Source of the DNA: Prescottella equi
GTDB taxonomy: Bacteria > Actinomycetota > Actinomycetes > Mycobacteriales > Mycobacteriaceae
Direction of reading: 5' to 3'
Length of the DNA stretch: 64,000 nt
Assembly (NCBI RefSeq): GCF_020171745.1
Contig: NZ_JAIVAH010000022.1
Coordinates: 211,321 to 275,320 of the forward strand
Of the stretch, positions 1 to 9,792 are shown piece after piece (position 1 is the first letter of the stretch; every line of letters begins with the position of its first letter). The translations under genes were made by a program, and so were the position numbers. A model generated the notes under the pieces. It saw only the letters and a list, made by a program, of their open reading frames with translations. It did no database searches and was not told the DNA's origin.

Positions 1-110
1 TGCAGCGTGACGGAGTCGGGGTGGTCGGCGTCGAGCGCGGATGCCTCCGACAGCACCCGCAGGCAGACGTCGAGGTCGGCGGGATCGATACTCGTCAACG
101 GTTGTGCCAT
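1..110 (-). CDS. N-terminal fragment of a gene cut by the window edge
   Basis: An ATG on the minus strand at 110 opens a reading frame that runs without a stop to the window edge, giving about 36 residues beginning MAQPLTSIDPADLDVC. The stretch is acidic and has normal high-GC codon use, so it is probably the start of a real gene. No motif is visible in so short a piece. It resembles my recollection of the N-terminus of a mycobacterial protein that carries a downstream short-chain-dehydrogenase domain, but that is only a guess. It is divergent from the protease gene at 320, and the 209 bp between them would hold both promoters. Confidence 0.5.
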   Translation of the reverse strand, partial: MAQPLTSIDPADLDVCLRVLSEASALDADHPDSVTL

Positions 111-319
111 CGGTTTGTAGCTCAGTCCTGATCTCGTGCGGTGGCCGGATGCCCGTGCGGGTGGGCCGACCGGACATTCTACCGAGTCCCGGACCGGCGA
201 TTCGCGGTCGCCGGGCTGGTGACACGGCGCCCCCGTCGGAGGAGCATTTGAGATACCAGGGGGACTGCCCCCGGGGCAGCCTCCCGCTCGAGATATGACA
301 CTCGAGGAGGGTGAGGACA

Positions 320-1534
320 ATGAACGAGTCGAACGGTTCCTCCGGACAACCCGGGAGAGACCGATCGCCCATGGGCACCGTCGTCGGCACCTTCGAGTCG
401 CTGCACGGTGAGGCCGTCGTCCCGGTCGAGGCTCCGCTCCAGAAGGAGGGGCCGTTTCTCCCGGAGCTGACCGAGGTGGACCTGCTGGTGCGTGCGCCCG
501 AGGCGCGCCGCGACTTCAACGTGTCGGGATCCGGCGTGACGGTCGCAGTGCTGGACACGGGCCTGCGGTCGACGCACGTCGACTTCGCGGGACGGGTGGT
601 TCCGGGCCGCAACTTCACGTCCGACTACGGCGGCGACCCGTCGGAGGTGACCGACGGCCACGGCCACGGCACGTCCGTCGGCGGCATCGCGTGTGCGGGA
701 CGGATTCACACCGGCATCGCGCCGAACGCGCGGATCGTGCCGCTCAAGGTGCTCTCGAACGACGGCACCGGACGATTCGCCGACATCCGTGACGCACTCC
801 GCTGGCTGCTGGATCGCCGGTCGTCGCTGGGGATCTCGGCGCTGTGCCTGGCCACCGGTGCGGCCGACAACCGGACCACCGACACCGACATGCCGGGCGA
901 CGCGATCGGCGCGCTGCTGCAGGAACTGACGGACGAGGGCGTGTGCTGCTGCACGGCGGCAGGCAACGACTATTACGCGCACGGTGGCATGCAGGGCATG
1001 TGCTACCCCGCGATCTTCCGGCAGACGATCAGCGTCGGCGCCGTGTACGACGCCGACGAGGGCAGCTTCCGGTACCGGGACGGCGCCAAGGCCTTCGCGT
1101 CGGATTCCGACAGGCTGACCCCGTTCACGCAGCGGCTGCACCGGACGATCGGCGGTCCGTGCGCGACCGACACGTTCGCGCCGGGTTCACCCATCACGTC
1201 GTCGGGCATCCTCAACGACACCGGTGAGTCGATCCAGTACGGCGCGAGCCAGGCGACGCCCGTGGTGCTGGGCGTGGTGGCGTTGCTGCAGTCGTTCTAT
1301 CTGCGGACGATGGGGCATCTGCCGGCGGTGACGGACGTGAAGCGGTGGCTGGCGCGGGGATCGACCGTCGTCTACGACGGTGCGGACGACCACGACAACG
1401 TCAATCACACCGAATTGACGTTCCCGCGCGTGAGCGCGCTGGGCTCGCTGCTGGTGTGTGCCAAGGATCTCGCGGTCCGCGAACTGTCCCAGGCGAATCG
1501 TGCGGATCTGCGGATGGAGGCGATGCGGCACTGA
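320..1534 (+). CDS. S8 family (subtilisin-like) serine protease, no signal peptide
   Basis: This 404-residue protein has the full subtilase catalytic set. The Asp is in AVLDTGL (about residue 79), the His in DGHGHGT (about 116), the oxyanion Asn in AAGND (about 216), and the Ser in GASQATP (about 310), where the usual GTSMAAP is modified. There is no signal peptide or membrane segment, and the N-terminal extension before the Asp motif is short, so it looks cytoplasmic or non-classically exported. Subtilases hydrolyse peptide bonds; the substrate here is unknown. ATG at 320 is preferred over GTG at 311 because AGGAGG at 305-310 is correctly spaced only for the ATG. A strong hairpin follows the stop. 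Confidence 0.88.
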   Translation: MNESNGSSGQPGRDRSPMGTVVGTFESLHGEAVVPVEAPLQKEGPFLPELTEVDLLVRAPEARRDFNVSGSGVTVAVLDTGLRSTHVDFAGRVVPGRNFTSDYGGDPSEVTDGHGHGTSVGGIACAGRIHTGIAPNARIVPLKVLSNDGTGRFADIRDALRWLLDRRSSLGISALCLATGAADNRTTDTDMPGDAIGALLQELTDEGVCCCTAAGNDYYAHGGMQGMCYPAIFRQTISVGAVYDADEGSFRYRDGAKAFASDSDRLTPFTQRLHRTIGGPCATDTFAPGSPITSSGILNDTGESIQYGASQATPVVLGVVALLQSFYLRTMGHLPAVTDVKRWLARGSTVVYDGADDHDNVNHTELTFPRVSALGSLLVCAKDLAVRELSQANRADLRMEAMRH

Positions 1535-1578
1535 GGCACTAAGGCACTGAGGGGTGAGCCGAGGGTCCCGAGGACGGA

Positions 1579-1619
1579 ACGGCGAAGGCCCCGGTTCAAT
1601 GAACCGGGGCCTTCGCCGT
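1579..1619. terminator. Intrinsic-type terminator hairpin after the S8 protease gene
   Basis: A perfect inverted repeat has its core arm ggcgaaggccccggttc at 1581-1597 and the complement at 1601-1617, extended by two more pairs around a 3-nt AAT loop. There is no long T-tract. It lies between the protease stop and the convergent tRNA gene, so it could end transcription from both sides. Confidence 0.8.
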
Positions 1620-1635
1620 CTGTCTCAACTCAGAG

Positions 1636-1721
1636 TGTCCGAGGGGGGACTTGAACCCCCACGTCCGTTAATAGGACACTAGCACCTCAAGCTAGCGCGT
1701 CTGCCATTCCGCCACTCGGAC
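1636..1721 (-). tRNA. tRNA-Leu (anticodon GAG)
   Basis: The minus strand folds into an 86-nt class II tRNA. The acceptor stem is GTCCGAG/CTCGGAC with discriminator A. The anticodon arm is CTAGC-TTGAGGT-GCTAG with anticodon GAG (Leu, CUC/CUU codons). A long variable arm typical of leucine tRNAs follows, and the T-arm is GGGGG-TTCAAGT-CCCCC. The 3' CCA is not encoded. No integrase gene or duplicated tRNA 3' end is visible nearby, so it does not appear to be used as an attachment site here. Confidence 0.95.
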
Positions 1722-1908
1722 TCGTTGTTTTCCCGCCTGTTCGCGGGGCCTTCAGTTGTTTTTCTCTTGCCCCCGTTCTCCGGGTGCCTGGAAAGATTAT
1801 CCGATATTGCGCCAGGTCCAAAATCGGCTGGTCAGAGGGGGTTTTTGCGGCATATGTGTGTGCTTGTCGGTTCGTCGACGGGGCGCACGACGGTGGTAGG
1901 AAAGGGGA

Positions 1909-3285
1909 GTGGCAGCAAATGGAGAAGCAGTGACGTCGGATCGGTCCTCGGAGGGGTCCCCGGGCCGCGCCGAATCCGAGGTCGTCGACCTCGTCAGTTC
2001 CCTGATCCGGTTCGACACCTCGAACACCGGCGAACTCGAGACGACCAAGGGGGAGCGGGAGTGCGCCCTGTGGGTGCAGGAGCGGCTCGAGGAGGTTGGT
2101 TACGAGACCGAGTATGTCGAATCCGGTGCTCCGGGCCGAGGCAACGTCTTCGCCCGCCTGCGGGGCGCGGACCCCGCGCGGGGGACGCTGATGATGCACG
2201 GTCACCTCGACGTCGTGCCGGCCGAACCGGCCGACTGGAGCGTGCACCCGTTCTCGGGTGCCGTCGAGGACGGCTACGTGTGGGGCCGCGGCGCGGTCGA
2301 CATGAAGGACATGTGCGGCATGATGCTGGCGCTCGCGCGGCAGTTCAAGGCCGAGGGCACGGTGCCCCCGCGCGACATCCTGTTCGCGTTCGTCGCGGAC
2401 GAGGAGGCCGGCGGCAAGTACGGATGCCAGTGGCTCGTCGACCATCGGCCGGATCTGTTCGAGGGCGTCACCGAGGCGGTGGGTGAGGTCGGTGGCTTCT
2501 CGCTGACCGTCCCGCGCGCAGACGGCACGGAAAAGCGTCTGTATCTCGTCGAGACGGCCGAGAAGGGCCTCGGGTGGATGCGGCTGACCGCCAAGGCCAC
2601 CGCGGGCCACGGGTCGTTCCTGCACGAGGACAACGCGGTGACGATCCTCGCGGACGCGGTGTCCCGGCTCGGCAACCACACCTTCCCGCTGGTGATGTCG
2701 GATTCGGTCGCCGAGTTCCTCACCGTCCTCGGGGAGGAGACCGGAGTCGAGTTCGACCCGAACTCGCCGGACATCGACGGCACCCTCGCGAAGCTGGGCA
2801 GCATCGCCCGGATCATCGGGGCCACCCTCCGCGACACCGCGAACCCGACCATGCTCAAGGCCGGCTACAAGGCCAACGTCATCCCGCAGACCGCCGAGGC
2901 GGTCTTCGACTGCCGGGTGCTGCCGGGGCGGCAGGCGGCGTTCGAGCGGGAGGTGGACGAGCTGATCGGGCCGAATGTGACCCGGGAATGGATCACCAAG
3001 CTCGACTCGTACGAGACGACGTTCGACGGTGACCTCGTCGACGCGATGAACGACGCCATCCTCGCGCACGACCCGAACGGCCGCACCGTCCCGTACATGC
3101 TGTCCGCCGGCACCGACGCAAAGGCCTTCGCGCGGATCGGGATTCGCTGCTTCGGCTTCGCACCGCTGCGGCTGCCGCCGGATCTGGACTTCGCGGCGCT
3201 GTTCCACGGTGTGGACGAGCGGGTTCCCGTCGACGCCCTGCGCTTCGGCACCCGCGTCATGGAGCATTTCCTGATGCACAGCTGA
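1909..3285 (+). CDS. M20/M25/M40 family zinc metallopeptidase (ArgE/DapE-like)
   Basis: This 458-residue protein has the M20 metal and catalytic motifs: HGHLDVVP with first-shell His and Asp, [10 protein letters not shown] with the bridging Asp, ADEEAGG with the catalytic Glu-Glu pair, and a late [11 protein letters not shown] segment matching the C-terminal part of the fold. Family members are cytosolic di-zinc hydrolases that remove acyl or aminoacyl groups (succinyl-diaminopimelate, acetylornithine, dipeptides); the substrate cannot be assigned. GTG at 1909 has AGGA at 1898-1901; a second GTG at 1930 with GGAG upstream is also possible. The PEBP gene starts 20 bp after its stop and is probably cotranscribed, the same pairing I recall for Rv2141c-Rv2140c. 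Confidence 0.88.
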   Translation: MAANGEAVTSDRSSEGSPGRAESEVVDLVSSLIRFDTSNTGELETTKGERECALWVQERLEEVGYETEYVESGAPGRGNVFARLRGADPARGTLMMHGHLDVVPAEPADWSVHPFSGAVEDGYVWGRGAVDMKDMCGMMLALARQFKAEGTVPPRDILFAFVADEEAGGKYGCQWLVDHRPDLFEGVTEAVGEVGGFSLTVPRADGTEKRLYLVETAEKGLGWMRLTAKATAGHGSFLHEDNAVTILADAVSRLGNHTFPLVMSDSVAEFLTVLGEETGVEFDPNSPDIDGTLAKLGSIARIIGATLRDTANPTMLKAGYKANVIPQTAEAVFDCRVLPGRQAAFEREVDELIGPNVTREWITKLDSYETTFDGDLVDAMNDAILAHDPNGRTVPYMLSAGTDAKAFARIGIRCFGFAPLRLPPDLDFAALFHGVDERVPVDALRFGTRVMEHFLMHS

Positions 3286-3305
3286 CCGAGAGAGAGGAAT
3301 CCCAC

Positions 3306-3836
3306 ATGGCTCACAACCCGTACGACGGACTTCCCGACCTGCCGTCCTTCACGCTGACCTCCGCCGACGTGACGGACGGTGCGCCGCTGAAGAACGATCA
3401 GGTGAGCGGGATCTTCGGGGCCGGCGGCCACGACATCTCACCGCAGCTGTCGTGGTCGGGGTTCCCTCCCGAGACCAAGAGTTTCGCGGTCACGATGTTC
3501 GACCCGGACGCACCGACGGCGTCCGGATTCTGGCACTGGGCCGTCGCGAACATCCCCGCCACCACGACGTCGCTGGCCGCCGATGCCGGTGACGAGAACG
3601 GCTCGGGGCTACCCGCGGGTGCCGTGACGCTGGAGAACGACGGCGGCCTCGCGCGGTACCTGGGCGCGTGCCCGCCGAAAGGACACGGCCCGCACCGCTA
3701 CATGTTCGCGGTGCACGCCGTGGACGTCGAGGAACTCGACGTCACCCCCGACTCGAAACCCGCGTTCCTCGGCTTCAACCTGTTCTCGCACGCGATCGCG
3801 CGGGCGGTCGTCACCGGCACGTACGAACAGAAGTAG
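3306..3836 (+). CDS. YbhB/YbcL-family PEBP (Raf-kinase-inhibitor-like) protein
   Basis: This 176-residue cytosolic protein carries the phosphatidylethanolamine-binding-protein motifs DPDAP (about residues 66-70), HWAVANIP, and the late [13 protein letters not shown] block with the ligand-site His. Its length is usual for bacterial PEBPs. It has no signal peptide, unlike periplasmic YbcL. The family binds small anionic ligands and is sometimes linked to kinase or protease control, but its bacterial role is poorly defined. ATG at 3306 has AGAGAGG upstream. It probably shares an mRNA with the M20 peptidase and ends at a strong hairpin. Confidence 0.88.
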   Translation: MAHNPYDGLPDLPSFTLTSADVTDGAPLKNDQVSGIFGAGGHDISPQLSWSGFPPETKSFAVTMFDPDAPTASGFWHWAVANIPATTTSLAADAGDENGSGLPAGAVTLENDGGLARYLGACPPKGHGPHRYMFAVHAVDVEELDVTPDSKPAFLGFNLFSHAIARAVVTGTYEQK

Positions 3837-3846
3837 GCCACGACGC

Positions 3847-3880
3847 ACGACGGCCCGCCACAGTCGTGGCGGGCCGTCGT
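3847..3880. terminator. Bidirectional hairpin between the PEBP gene and pyrD
   Basis: A 15-bp perfect stem (acgacggcccgccac at 3847-3861 with its complement at 3866-3880) has a 4-nt loop. It sits between two convergent genes, with 11 bp after the PEBP stop and 15 bp before the pyrD stop, and probably terminates both. Confidence 0.8.
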
Positions 3881-3895
3881 CAGTGTTCAGGGGGC

Positions 3896-4966
3896 CTAGG
3901 TGCGTGCGCCCGCGCCCACGGCGTCCGAGATCGACCGGAAGCCGGACTCGCGAACCTTGCGGGCCAGACCCTTGTGCAGCTTCTTGGCGTAGAACGGGCC
4001 ACCGTAGATGAACCCGGTGTAGCCCTGGACGAGCGTCGCGCCCGCCAGGATCCGCTCCCACGCCTGGTCGACGGTCTCGATGCCGCCCACCGAGATCAGG
4101 ACCAGCTTGTCGCCGACCCGGCCGTACAGGCGCCGCAGCACCTCGAGCGAGCGGGCGGCGACCGGTGCGCCGGACAGCCCGCCCGCGCCGATCTCCTCGA
4201 TCCGCGACTGCGGCGTGTTCAGCCCGGTACGCGCGATCGTGGTGTTGGTCGCGACGATGCCCGCCAGGCCCAGCTCGACCGCGAGGTCGGCGACCGCGTC
4301 GACGTCCTCGTCGGACAGATCGGGGGCGATCTTCACCAGCACCGGGATGTGCACGGTGTCGAGGACGGCCTGCAGCAGCGGGCGCAGCGATTCCACGGCC
4401 TGCAGGTCACGCAGACCGGGCGTGTTGGGGGAGCTGACGTTGACGACGAGGAAGTCGGCCAACGGGCCCAGCAGCTGGGCGCTCGCGGTGTAGTCGGCGG
4501 GCGCGTCCTCGGCCGCGACGATCTTCGTCTTGCCGATGTTGGCGCCGATCGGGACGTCGCCCCGACGGTGCCGCAGGTGGTTGGCGGCGTTGCCGGCACC
4601 GTGGTTGTTGAACCCCATCCGGTTCACCAGCGCCCGGTCATCGGGCAGGCGGAACAGGCGCGGCGCCGGGTTGCCGGGCTGTGCCTGCGCGGTGACGGTG
4701 CCGACCTCGGCGAAGCCGAAGCCCAGCGGGCCCCACGTGTCGACACCCGTCGCGTCCTTGTCGAAGCCGGCCGCCAGGCCGACCGGTGCGGGGAAGTCGA
4801 CCCCGAACGCCTTCGTCCGGAGCACGGGATCGTCGACGACGAGCACCTTCGCGACCAGCGCACGGATCGGCGCGAAGCGCGTCACGAGCCGCATCGCGGC
4901 GAACGCGAGATGGTGGATGCGTTCCGGGGGAACCCGGAACATCAGACGAAGAAGCAGGTAGTACAC
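3896..4966 (-). CDS. pyrD: Quinone-dependent (class 2) dihydroorotate dehydrogenase
   Basis: PyrD oxidises dihydroorotate to orotate in pyrimidine synthesis, using FMN and passing electrons to membrane quinone. The 356-residue protein starts with the amphipathic N-terminal extension of class 2 enzymes (about residues 1-35), which forms the quinone tunnel and membrane contact. It then shows the FMN-barrel motifs [16 protein letters not shown] and [14 protein letters not shown], whose second Ser is the class 2 catalytic base, and the late [15 protein letters not shown] phosphate-binding region. GTG at 4966 has GAGGAG 6 nt upstream. It is downstream of and collinear with the lipoprotein gene at 5013-6005, 46 bp away, so cotranscription is likely. 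Confidence 0.95.
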   Translation of the reverse strand: MYYLLLRLMFRVPPERIHHLAFAAMRLVTRFAPIRALVAKVLVVDDPVLRTKAFGVDFPAPVGLAAGFDKDATGVDTWGPLGFGFAEVGTVTAQAQPGNPAPRLFRLPDDRALVNRMGFNNHGAGNAANHLRHRRGDVPIGANIGKTKIVAAEDAPADYTASAQLLGPLADFLVVNVSSPNTPGLRDLQAVESLRPLLQAVLDTVHIPVLVKIAPDLSDEDVDAVADLAVELGLAGIVATNTTIARTGLNTPQSRIEEIGAGGLSGAPVAARSLEVLRRLYGRVGDKLVLISVGGIETVDQAWERILAGATLVQGYTGFIYGGPFYAKKLHKGLARKVRESGFRSISDAVGAGART

Positions 4967-5012
4967 GAATCTCCTCGAGGCCAGATGCCGGAAACGTGAT
5001 GGGTGGCGGTGA

Positions 5013-6005
5013 TCAGCCCGCCAGCGGGATCCGCTGCAGGCCGTCGCCGGTGGCCGAGCCGACGACGAGTGTGCCGGTCTTGGTGTCGACAGTGACGGAG
5101 TTCGGCTGACGGACGGTGTCGAAGCGACCCTTCTCGACGGGCACCCCGGTGGACAGGTCGAAGCCGATGACCTTGTTGCTGCCGGTGAGGGTCACCCAGA
5201 CAAGGTCGGTGCGATCGTCGTACGCGAGCGCGTACGGGGCGTGCGGGACGGGGTAACGCTGCCGCATGATCAGCGCGTCGGTGGTGAAGACCAGCAGTTC
5301 GTCGCCCGCGGTGTCGGTGACGAGGATGCGTCCGTGTTCGTCGGTGACGAGGTGCGTGGCGCCCTCGCCGGCGCGCAGTGCCATGCCCAGCGACGAGTCC
5401 GCGAGGTCGATCTCGGTGAGCGAGGTCTGACGGCGGTCCAGGGCGCTCAGGTCGCCGTCGGTGAGCGCCAGTTCGTCGACCGAGGCAAGGCCGGAGATCG
5501 TCTCGGTGACCGAGCCTGCGGCGTCGACGAGCTGGATCTTGCCGCTGGCGAGGCCGACCGCGAGTTTGCCGTCGGGCAGGAACAGCGCGGAGCGGGCGTC
5601 ACCGTCGACGGTGACCGCCGACTTCTCGCCGGACGCGGTGTCCACGATCTGCACCCGTCCGTCCATCGGCAGCAGCACCCGTCCCTCTGCGGCCACGGAC
5701 ATGTCGACGGCGCGCCCGTCGAGCGTGACGGTGCGCGGTTCACCGGCACCCTGCAGCAGCAGGTTCGTGCCGCCGTCGGTGAGGACAGCCGTCGTGCCGG
5801 TCACCGGATCGAACGCGAGCGCGTCCACCGGGCGGCCGAGGGCCTCGACCGATCCCGACGGGGTTGCCTCGGCCGGCGAGACCGCCGCGGTGGCCGGTTC
5901 GATCGTCTGGAGGCTGTCGCCGTCCTTCTCGCTCGAACACCCGGTGAGCAACAGCAGCGCGGCCCCGATCGTGCAAGCGGTGATTCGCGGCGCGGGTAGT
6001 CGCAT
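5013..6005 (-). CDS. Secreted lipoprotein with YncE-like beta-propeller repeats (LppL-like)
   Basis: The 330-residue product begins with a lipoprotein signal: MRLPAPR, a hydrophobic stretch, and the lipobox LLTGC with Cys at about residue 23. The rest is a series of about 40-residue beta-rich repeats (for example [16 protein letters not shown] and [16 protein letters not shown]), typical of a YncE/SMP-30-like propeller. It should sit on the outer face of the plasma membrane; its ligand is unknown. The longer frame back to 6062 is not used, because AAGGAG lies at the right distance before ATG 6005. Its place beside pyrD matches LppL (Rv2138) as I remember that locus. Confidence 0.8.
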   Translation of the reverse strand: MRLPAPRITACTIGAALLLLTGCSSEKDGDSLQTIEPATAAVSPAEATPSGSVEALGRPVDALAFDPVTGTTAVLTDGGTNLLLQGAGEPRTVTLDGRAVDMSVAAEGRVLLPMDGRVQIVDTASGEKSAVTVDGDARSALFLPDGKLAVGLASGKIQLVDAAGSVTETISGLASVDELALTDGDLSALDRRQTSLTEIDLADSSLGMALRAGEGATHLVTDEHGRILVTDTAGDELLVFTTDALIMRQRYPVPHAPYALAYDDRTDLVWVTLTGSNKVIGFDLSTGVPVEKGRFDTVRQPNSVTVDTKTGTLVVGSATGDGLQRIPLAG

Positions 6006-6130
6006 GGGTGTGCTCCTTGGAGATGATGCAGGGATGCTGCGTGGTCGCTCGCCATCTAGCATCCATGATCGACAGGGCCCGCCCGAAACCTGGTCGTCGC
6101 GATCGTGAGGCGGACGACACCCGCGGGCGC

Positions 6131-6997
6131 TCAGTGTCGCGCGGTCGGCCCGTCGTCACGGCGGGGAAGGACCAGCGTGGCGCCCGAACGCGGGTGCTCG
6201 AACACCTCGACCGGATGCCCGTACACGCGGCTGAGAAGTTCCTCGGTGAACACCTCGGCCGGCGTCCCGTCCGCGGCGGCGTGCCCGTCCTCGAGAACAC
6301 AGATCCGGTCGGCGTAGGCCGCGGCCAACCCCAGGTCGTGGAGCACTACGACGACGGCAGCGCCGTCTGCTGCACGCGCCCGGGCGATCGTCATCACCGA
6401 CTCCTGGTGGCCCAGGTCCAGCGCCGCGGTCGGTTCGTCGAGGAGCACCGTCTCGGTGTCCTGGGCGAGGACCCGTGCCAGGGCGACCCGGGCGCGTTCT
6501 CCGCCGGACAGGACGCTGAACGGTCGATCGGCGAGGTGCGCGACATCACAGATCGCCAGGCTCTCGTCGATCACCCGCTCGTCGTCCGCTCCGCGATCCG
6601 TGCGCTGCCACGGGGCACGTCCCATCCGGACCACGTCACGTGCGGTGAACGAGAACCCGACGGTGTGCTGCTGCGGCAGCACCGCGCGGCGCCGTGACAT
6701 CTCTGCCGGCGTCCAGTCGGCGAGGGATCGGCCGTCGAGTTCGACGGTGCCCGCCACGACCGGCTGATCGCCCGACAGTGCCGCCAGCAGGGTCGATTTA
6801 CCGGCGCCGTTAGGTCCGACGAGGGCGAGGACCTCGCCGGCGCGAACCACGATGTCGACGCCGTCGAGGACGGTGCGTCCGCCGCGTTCGACGCTGATCC
6901 CGTTGGCCCGCATGGTGACGGACCCGGTTTCGGTGCGGCCCGGTTCGGCGACCTCGTGACCGAACAGATTACGGGCGCGGTCGAGTAGTGAGGTCAT
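6131..6997 (-). CDS. hmuV: Haem ABC transporter, ATP-binding subunit
   Basis: HmuV powers haem uptake through HmuU. The 288-residue protein has the ABC ATPase motifs in order: Walker A GPNGAGKST, the Q-loop at PQQHTVGFSF, the signature LSGGERARVALARVLA, Walker B TVLLDEPTAALD, and the switch His in VVVLHDLGLAAA. ATG at 6997 overlaps the hmuU stop (TGATG), so translation is coupled; the longer open frame upstream is a shadow of hmuU. The C-terminal PAEVFTEELLSRVYG segment is usual for FecE/HmuV-type ATPases. It is the last gene of the hmuO-T-U-V operon. Confidence 0.93.
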   Translation of the reverse strand: MTSLLDRARNLFGHEVAEPGRTETGSVTMRANGISVERGGRTVLDGVDIVVRAGEVLALVGPNGAGKSTLLAALSGDQPVVAGTVELDGRSLADWTPAEMSRRRAVLPQQHTVGFSFTARDVVRMGRAPWQRTDRGADDERVIDESLAICDVAHLADRPFSVLSGGERARVALARVLAQDTETVLLDEPTAALDLGHQESVMTIARARAADGAAVVVVLHDLGLAAAYADRICVLEDGHAAADGTPAEVFTEELLSRVYGHPVEVFEHPRSGATLVLPRRDDGPTARH

Positions 6998-8055
6998 CAC
7001 GCCCACCCTCCCTGCCGGGACCGGGTGCGGCGGAGCAGCCAGAAGAAGAACGGACCGCCGACGAGCGAGGTGAGCATGCCGAGCGGGAGGTCTGCGTTCT
7101 CCACGAGCGTGCGTGCGCCGAGGTCGGCTGCCAACAGGACCACCGCTCCGCCCAGCACGCTGGCGGGGAGCAGCAGGCGGTGTCCGGGGCCGACCAGCAT
7201 GCGCATCACGTGCGGGACGACGAGGCCCACGAACAGGATGATGCCCGTGAACGCGACTCCGGACGACACCAGCACCGCGACGATCACGATCGCGAACAGA
7301 CGCAGCTTCTCGACGTCGACGCCGAGGTGCCGGGCCGCGCTCTCGCCGAGCGCGAGCAGATCGAGCTTGGGGGCGATCAGCATCGACGCCGCGATACCGG
7401 CGATCGCCATCGGGGCGACGATCGCCACGGCGTTCCAGGTGGCGCCGTTGAGGCTGCCGAGTTGCCAGAACACGATCTGGTCGCGGGCCGCGGGGCTGGC
7501 CACGAAGGTGAAGAATGCGATGAGGCCGCCCGCGAACGCGTTGATCGCGACACCGGTGAGCACGAGCGTGACGACCTCGGTGCGTCCCTCCGACCGGGCG
7601 AGCAGGTAGACCAGCGTCGTGGTGATCAGGCCGGCGACGAACGCCGCACCCGCCACTGCGGCGCCGGCCGTGAACGCGCCGCCGAGGACGATGGCCGCGC
7701 TCGCGCCGACCGCCGCACCGGCGGAGACGCCGATGACACCGGGTTCGGCCAGTGGGTTGGAGAACACGCCCTGGAGCAGGGCGCCGGAGCACCCCAGCGC
7801 CGCGCCCACGAGGATCGCGAGGATCACGCGCGGGAACCGCACCTGCCACAGCGTGACCTCGCCGGCGGGATGCGACGGCATGGGTCCGATGTCGAGGCCG
7901 ATCCGATGCAGGACACTGCCGAGGACCTCGGCCGGGCTGGTGGGCACCTGGCCGATGCACGCCGACGCGAGCGCCAGCGCTGCCAGCAGGACCACCAGCC
8001 CGATCACGACTGTGCCGGCCCGCACCCTCGGCCGACTGGTGACGGTCGTGCTCAT
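6997..8055 (-). CDS. hmuU: Haem ABC transporter, permease subunit (FecCD family)
   Basis: This 352-residue, very hydrophobic protein has about ten membrane helices typical of FecCD/BtuC permeases. The landmark segment GEVTLWQVRFPRVILAILVGAALGCSGALLQG and the cytoplasmic coupling region near HVMRMLVGPGHRLLLP are both present. It would form the haem channel in the plasma membrane, taking haem from lipoprotein HmuT and coupling to ATPase HmuV. ATG at 8055 overlaps the hmuT stop by ATGA. Haem rather than siderophore is inferred from the neighbouring haem oxygenase gene. Confidence 0.93.
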   Translation of the reverse strand: MSTTVTSRPRVRAGTVVIGLVVLLAALALASACIGQVPTSPAEVLGSVLHRIGLDIGPMPSHPAGEVTLWQVRFPRVILAILVGAALGCSGALLQGVFSNPLAEPGVIGVSAGAAVGASAAIVLGGAFTAGAAVAGAAFVAGLITTTLVYLLARSEGRTEVVTLVLTGVAINAFAGGLIAFFTFVASPAARDQIVFWQLGSLNGATWNAVAIVAPMAIAGIAASMLIAPKLDLLALGESAARHLGVDVEKLRLFAIVIVAVLVSSGVAFTGIILFVGLVVPHVMRMLVGPGHRLLLPASVLGGAVVLLAADLGARTLVENADLPLGMLTSLVGGPFFFWLLRRTRSRQGGWA

Positions 8056-9071
8056 TCCGCGGTGGGGTGGTAGATCGCCTCGGCCAGCGCCGCCAGTACC
8101 TGGCCGGTGTTGGAGCCGAAGCTGAGGAGCTGGGTGTCCGCCATGTCGACGACGCGCTTGTTCTGGCCGGCGGGCGTCTGGGCGATGCCCGGAACCTTCT
8201 CCAGCCCGTCGACGCCTCCGATGGACTGGAGACCGCCGCTCATCATGAGCATGACGTCGGGTGCTGCAGCGATCATGGCCTCGCTCGTGATCGGAACGAA
8301 TTCACTGGTCAATCCGGAGGCGGTGCCGGCATCGGTGGCGCCGAGCGCCTCGATCAGCGAATCCGCTCCCGAGCCGGGGCCGGCCAGCATCGTGATCGAT
8401 GGTCCACGCATGTAGAGGAACGCGATCTTCAGGTTCTCGGAACCTGCGGGCACCATCGCCTTCGCGTCCGCGATCTCCTGTTCGGTACGCGTGACGAGTT
8501 GCTCTCCCTGCTCCGGCACGCCGAGTGCCCGTGCCACCGCGGTGATCTGCCCGGACACGCCTTCGAGGGTGCGGGTGGGATCGAAGAACACGACCGGAAC
8601 ACCCGCCGCCCGCAGTTGATCCTGCACCGACTTGGGGCCGATGCTGGTGTCGGTCAGCACGACGGTCGGCGCGAGGTTCAGGATGGCCTCGGCGTTCATC
8701 GACTGCCCGCCGGGCGTGATGTTCGGGATGTCCTTCGCAGCCGGGAACGCCGACGCGGTGTCACGCCCGACGACGTTGCCGCCGAGACCGAGAGCGAACA
8801 CCGTCTCGGTCAGGGTGCCGTACCGATCGGCGGTGACGATGCGGCTGGCATCGGTCACGGTGACATCGACACCGTCGAAGCCGCGCACCGTGACCGGCAA
8901 CTGCGGGGCCGGATCGTTCGCGATGGGCCGTGGATCGGCGTCGGCGACCACCGCGGTGGTCTGGCCGCGCTGCTCGGTGTCGCCGGTGGTGACCGACGTA
9001 CACGCGGCGAGCGAGACCACGGTCGCGGCCGAGGCGGCTACGACGAGGAGCCGGGAGAGCAAAGATCTCAT
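8052..9071 (-). CDS. hmuT: Haem-binding lipoprotein of the ABC haem importer
   Basis: HmuT is the surface haem receptor that feeds HmuU-HmuV. The 339-residue precursor has a signal peptide ending in a lipobox (VVSLAAC, Cys about residue 24). A periplasmic-binding-protein fold of the BtuF/HmuT type follows, with two lobes joined by a long helix (about residues 170-200) and motifs such as RIVTADRYGTLTETVFALGLGGNVVG and PTVVLTDTSIGP. ATG at 9071 overlaps the haem oxygenase stop, so the operon is translationally coupled. The conserved Tyr in TADRYGTL is a candidate haem ligand by family analogy. Confidence 0.92.
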   Translation of the reverse strand: MRSLLSRLLVVAASAATVVSLAACTSVTTGDTEQRGQTTAVVADADPRPIANDPAPQLPVTVRGFDGVDVTVTDASRIVTADRYGTLTETVFALGLGGNVVGRDTASAFPAAKDIPNITPGGQSMNAEAILNLAPTVVLTDTSIGPKSVQDQLRAAGVPVVFFDPTRTLEGVSGQITAVARALGVPEQGEQLVTRTEQEIADAKAMVPAGSENLKIAFLYMRGPSITMLAGPGSGADSLIEALGATDAGTASGLTSEFVPITSEAMIAAAPDVMLMMSGGLQSIGGVDGLEKVPGIAQTPAGQNKRVVDMADTQLLSFGSNTGQVLAALAEAIYHPTAE

Positions 9072-9751
9072 TTCACAAGGTAGCGATCGATATCGGCCTC
9101 GAGGTCCGAGAACAGGGCGCCGTTGAGGCCGTATGCGATGTTCACCTCGGCGATGAAACGGGCCTGCTCGTCGGCCGACAGGGGCGCGGCGTCGAGGTTG
9201 GCACGGTACTCGTCCTTGAAGACCTTCGGCTTCTCGATCTGGTCGAAGATGTAGAAGCGCAGTCCGTCGACCTCGTAGCCGTAGGCACGCTCGAGCATGC
9301 GCCGGATGATCTGCCCGCCGGACAGGTCGCCCATGTAGCGCAGGTAGTGGTGCGCGACGAAATCGGCGGCCGAGTCGAACGCGACCTCCTCGAGGCGGGC
9401 GACGTACGCGGCCGTCGCGGGCGTCGCGACAACCTGCTCGCGCCAGGTGGGGCCGAGGAGAAACTCGAGGTCGGCCGCGAGGGACGGCAGGCGGACGAGA
9501 TCGTCGGTGATGAACGGCGCGGCGATCGGGTTCGCGACGTGTGCGTCGGCGGCGCGCTCGAGCACCTCGTACACGAGGTACGTCTGCGCCAGCAGGGCCG
9601 CGTAGCCGTCCTTCGTCAGCTTGCCCGCAAGGAGATCGCCGACGAATCGGGACTGCTCGGTGGCGCGGTGGGCCGCATCCGTCTCGGCCTTGATGCGCTC
9701 GGCGAAACCGGCGAGTTCGCCCGCCTCGGTACCCTGGTCGAGCACGTCCAT
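9068..9751 (-). CDS. hmuO: Biliverdin-forming haem oxygenase (HmuO-type)
   Basis: Haem oxygenase opens the haem ring, releasing iron, CO and biliverdin. The 227-residue all-helical protein has the proximal haem ligand His in DAAHRATE (about residue 28), the AHHYLRYMGDLSGGQIIRRM distal-helix motif with flexible glycines, and YDFDQ-like FYIFDQIEKPKVFKDEYR, which closely follow Corynebacterium diphtheriae HmuO as I remember it. ATG at 9751 has AAGGAG at ideal spacing; the longer frame to 9793 runs into the iron box and lacks an RBS. It is the first gene of the haem-uptake operon, so import and breakdown are made together under iron control. Confidence 0.95.
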   Translation of the reverse strand: MDVLDQGTEAGELAGFAERIKAETDAAHRATEQSRFVGDLLAGKLTKDGYAALLAQTYLVYEVLERAADAHVANPIAAPFITDDLVRLPSLAADLEFLLGPTWREQVVATPATAAYVARLEEVAFDSAADFVAHHYLRYMGDLSGGQIIRRMLERAYGYEVDGLRFYIFDQIEKPKVFKDEYRANLDAAPLSADEQARFIAEVNIAYGLNGALFSDLEADIDRYLVK

Positions 9752-9792
9752 GTGATCTCCTTCACGACAACATCCGTCAAACACAACGGACA

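Noticed and set aside
287..306. Two CTCGAG hexamers flanking the start region of the S8 protease gene
   Set aside because: Short palindromes common in GC-rich DNA; the second overlaps the ribosome-binding site, and no further symmetry supports an operator.
1636..1721. tRNA-Leu as an integration site for a mobile element
   Set aside because: No integrase, no repeated tRNA 3' end and no foreign-looking genes next to it; the flanking genes are core.
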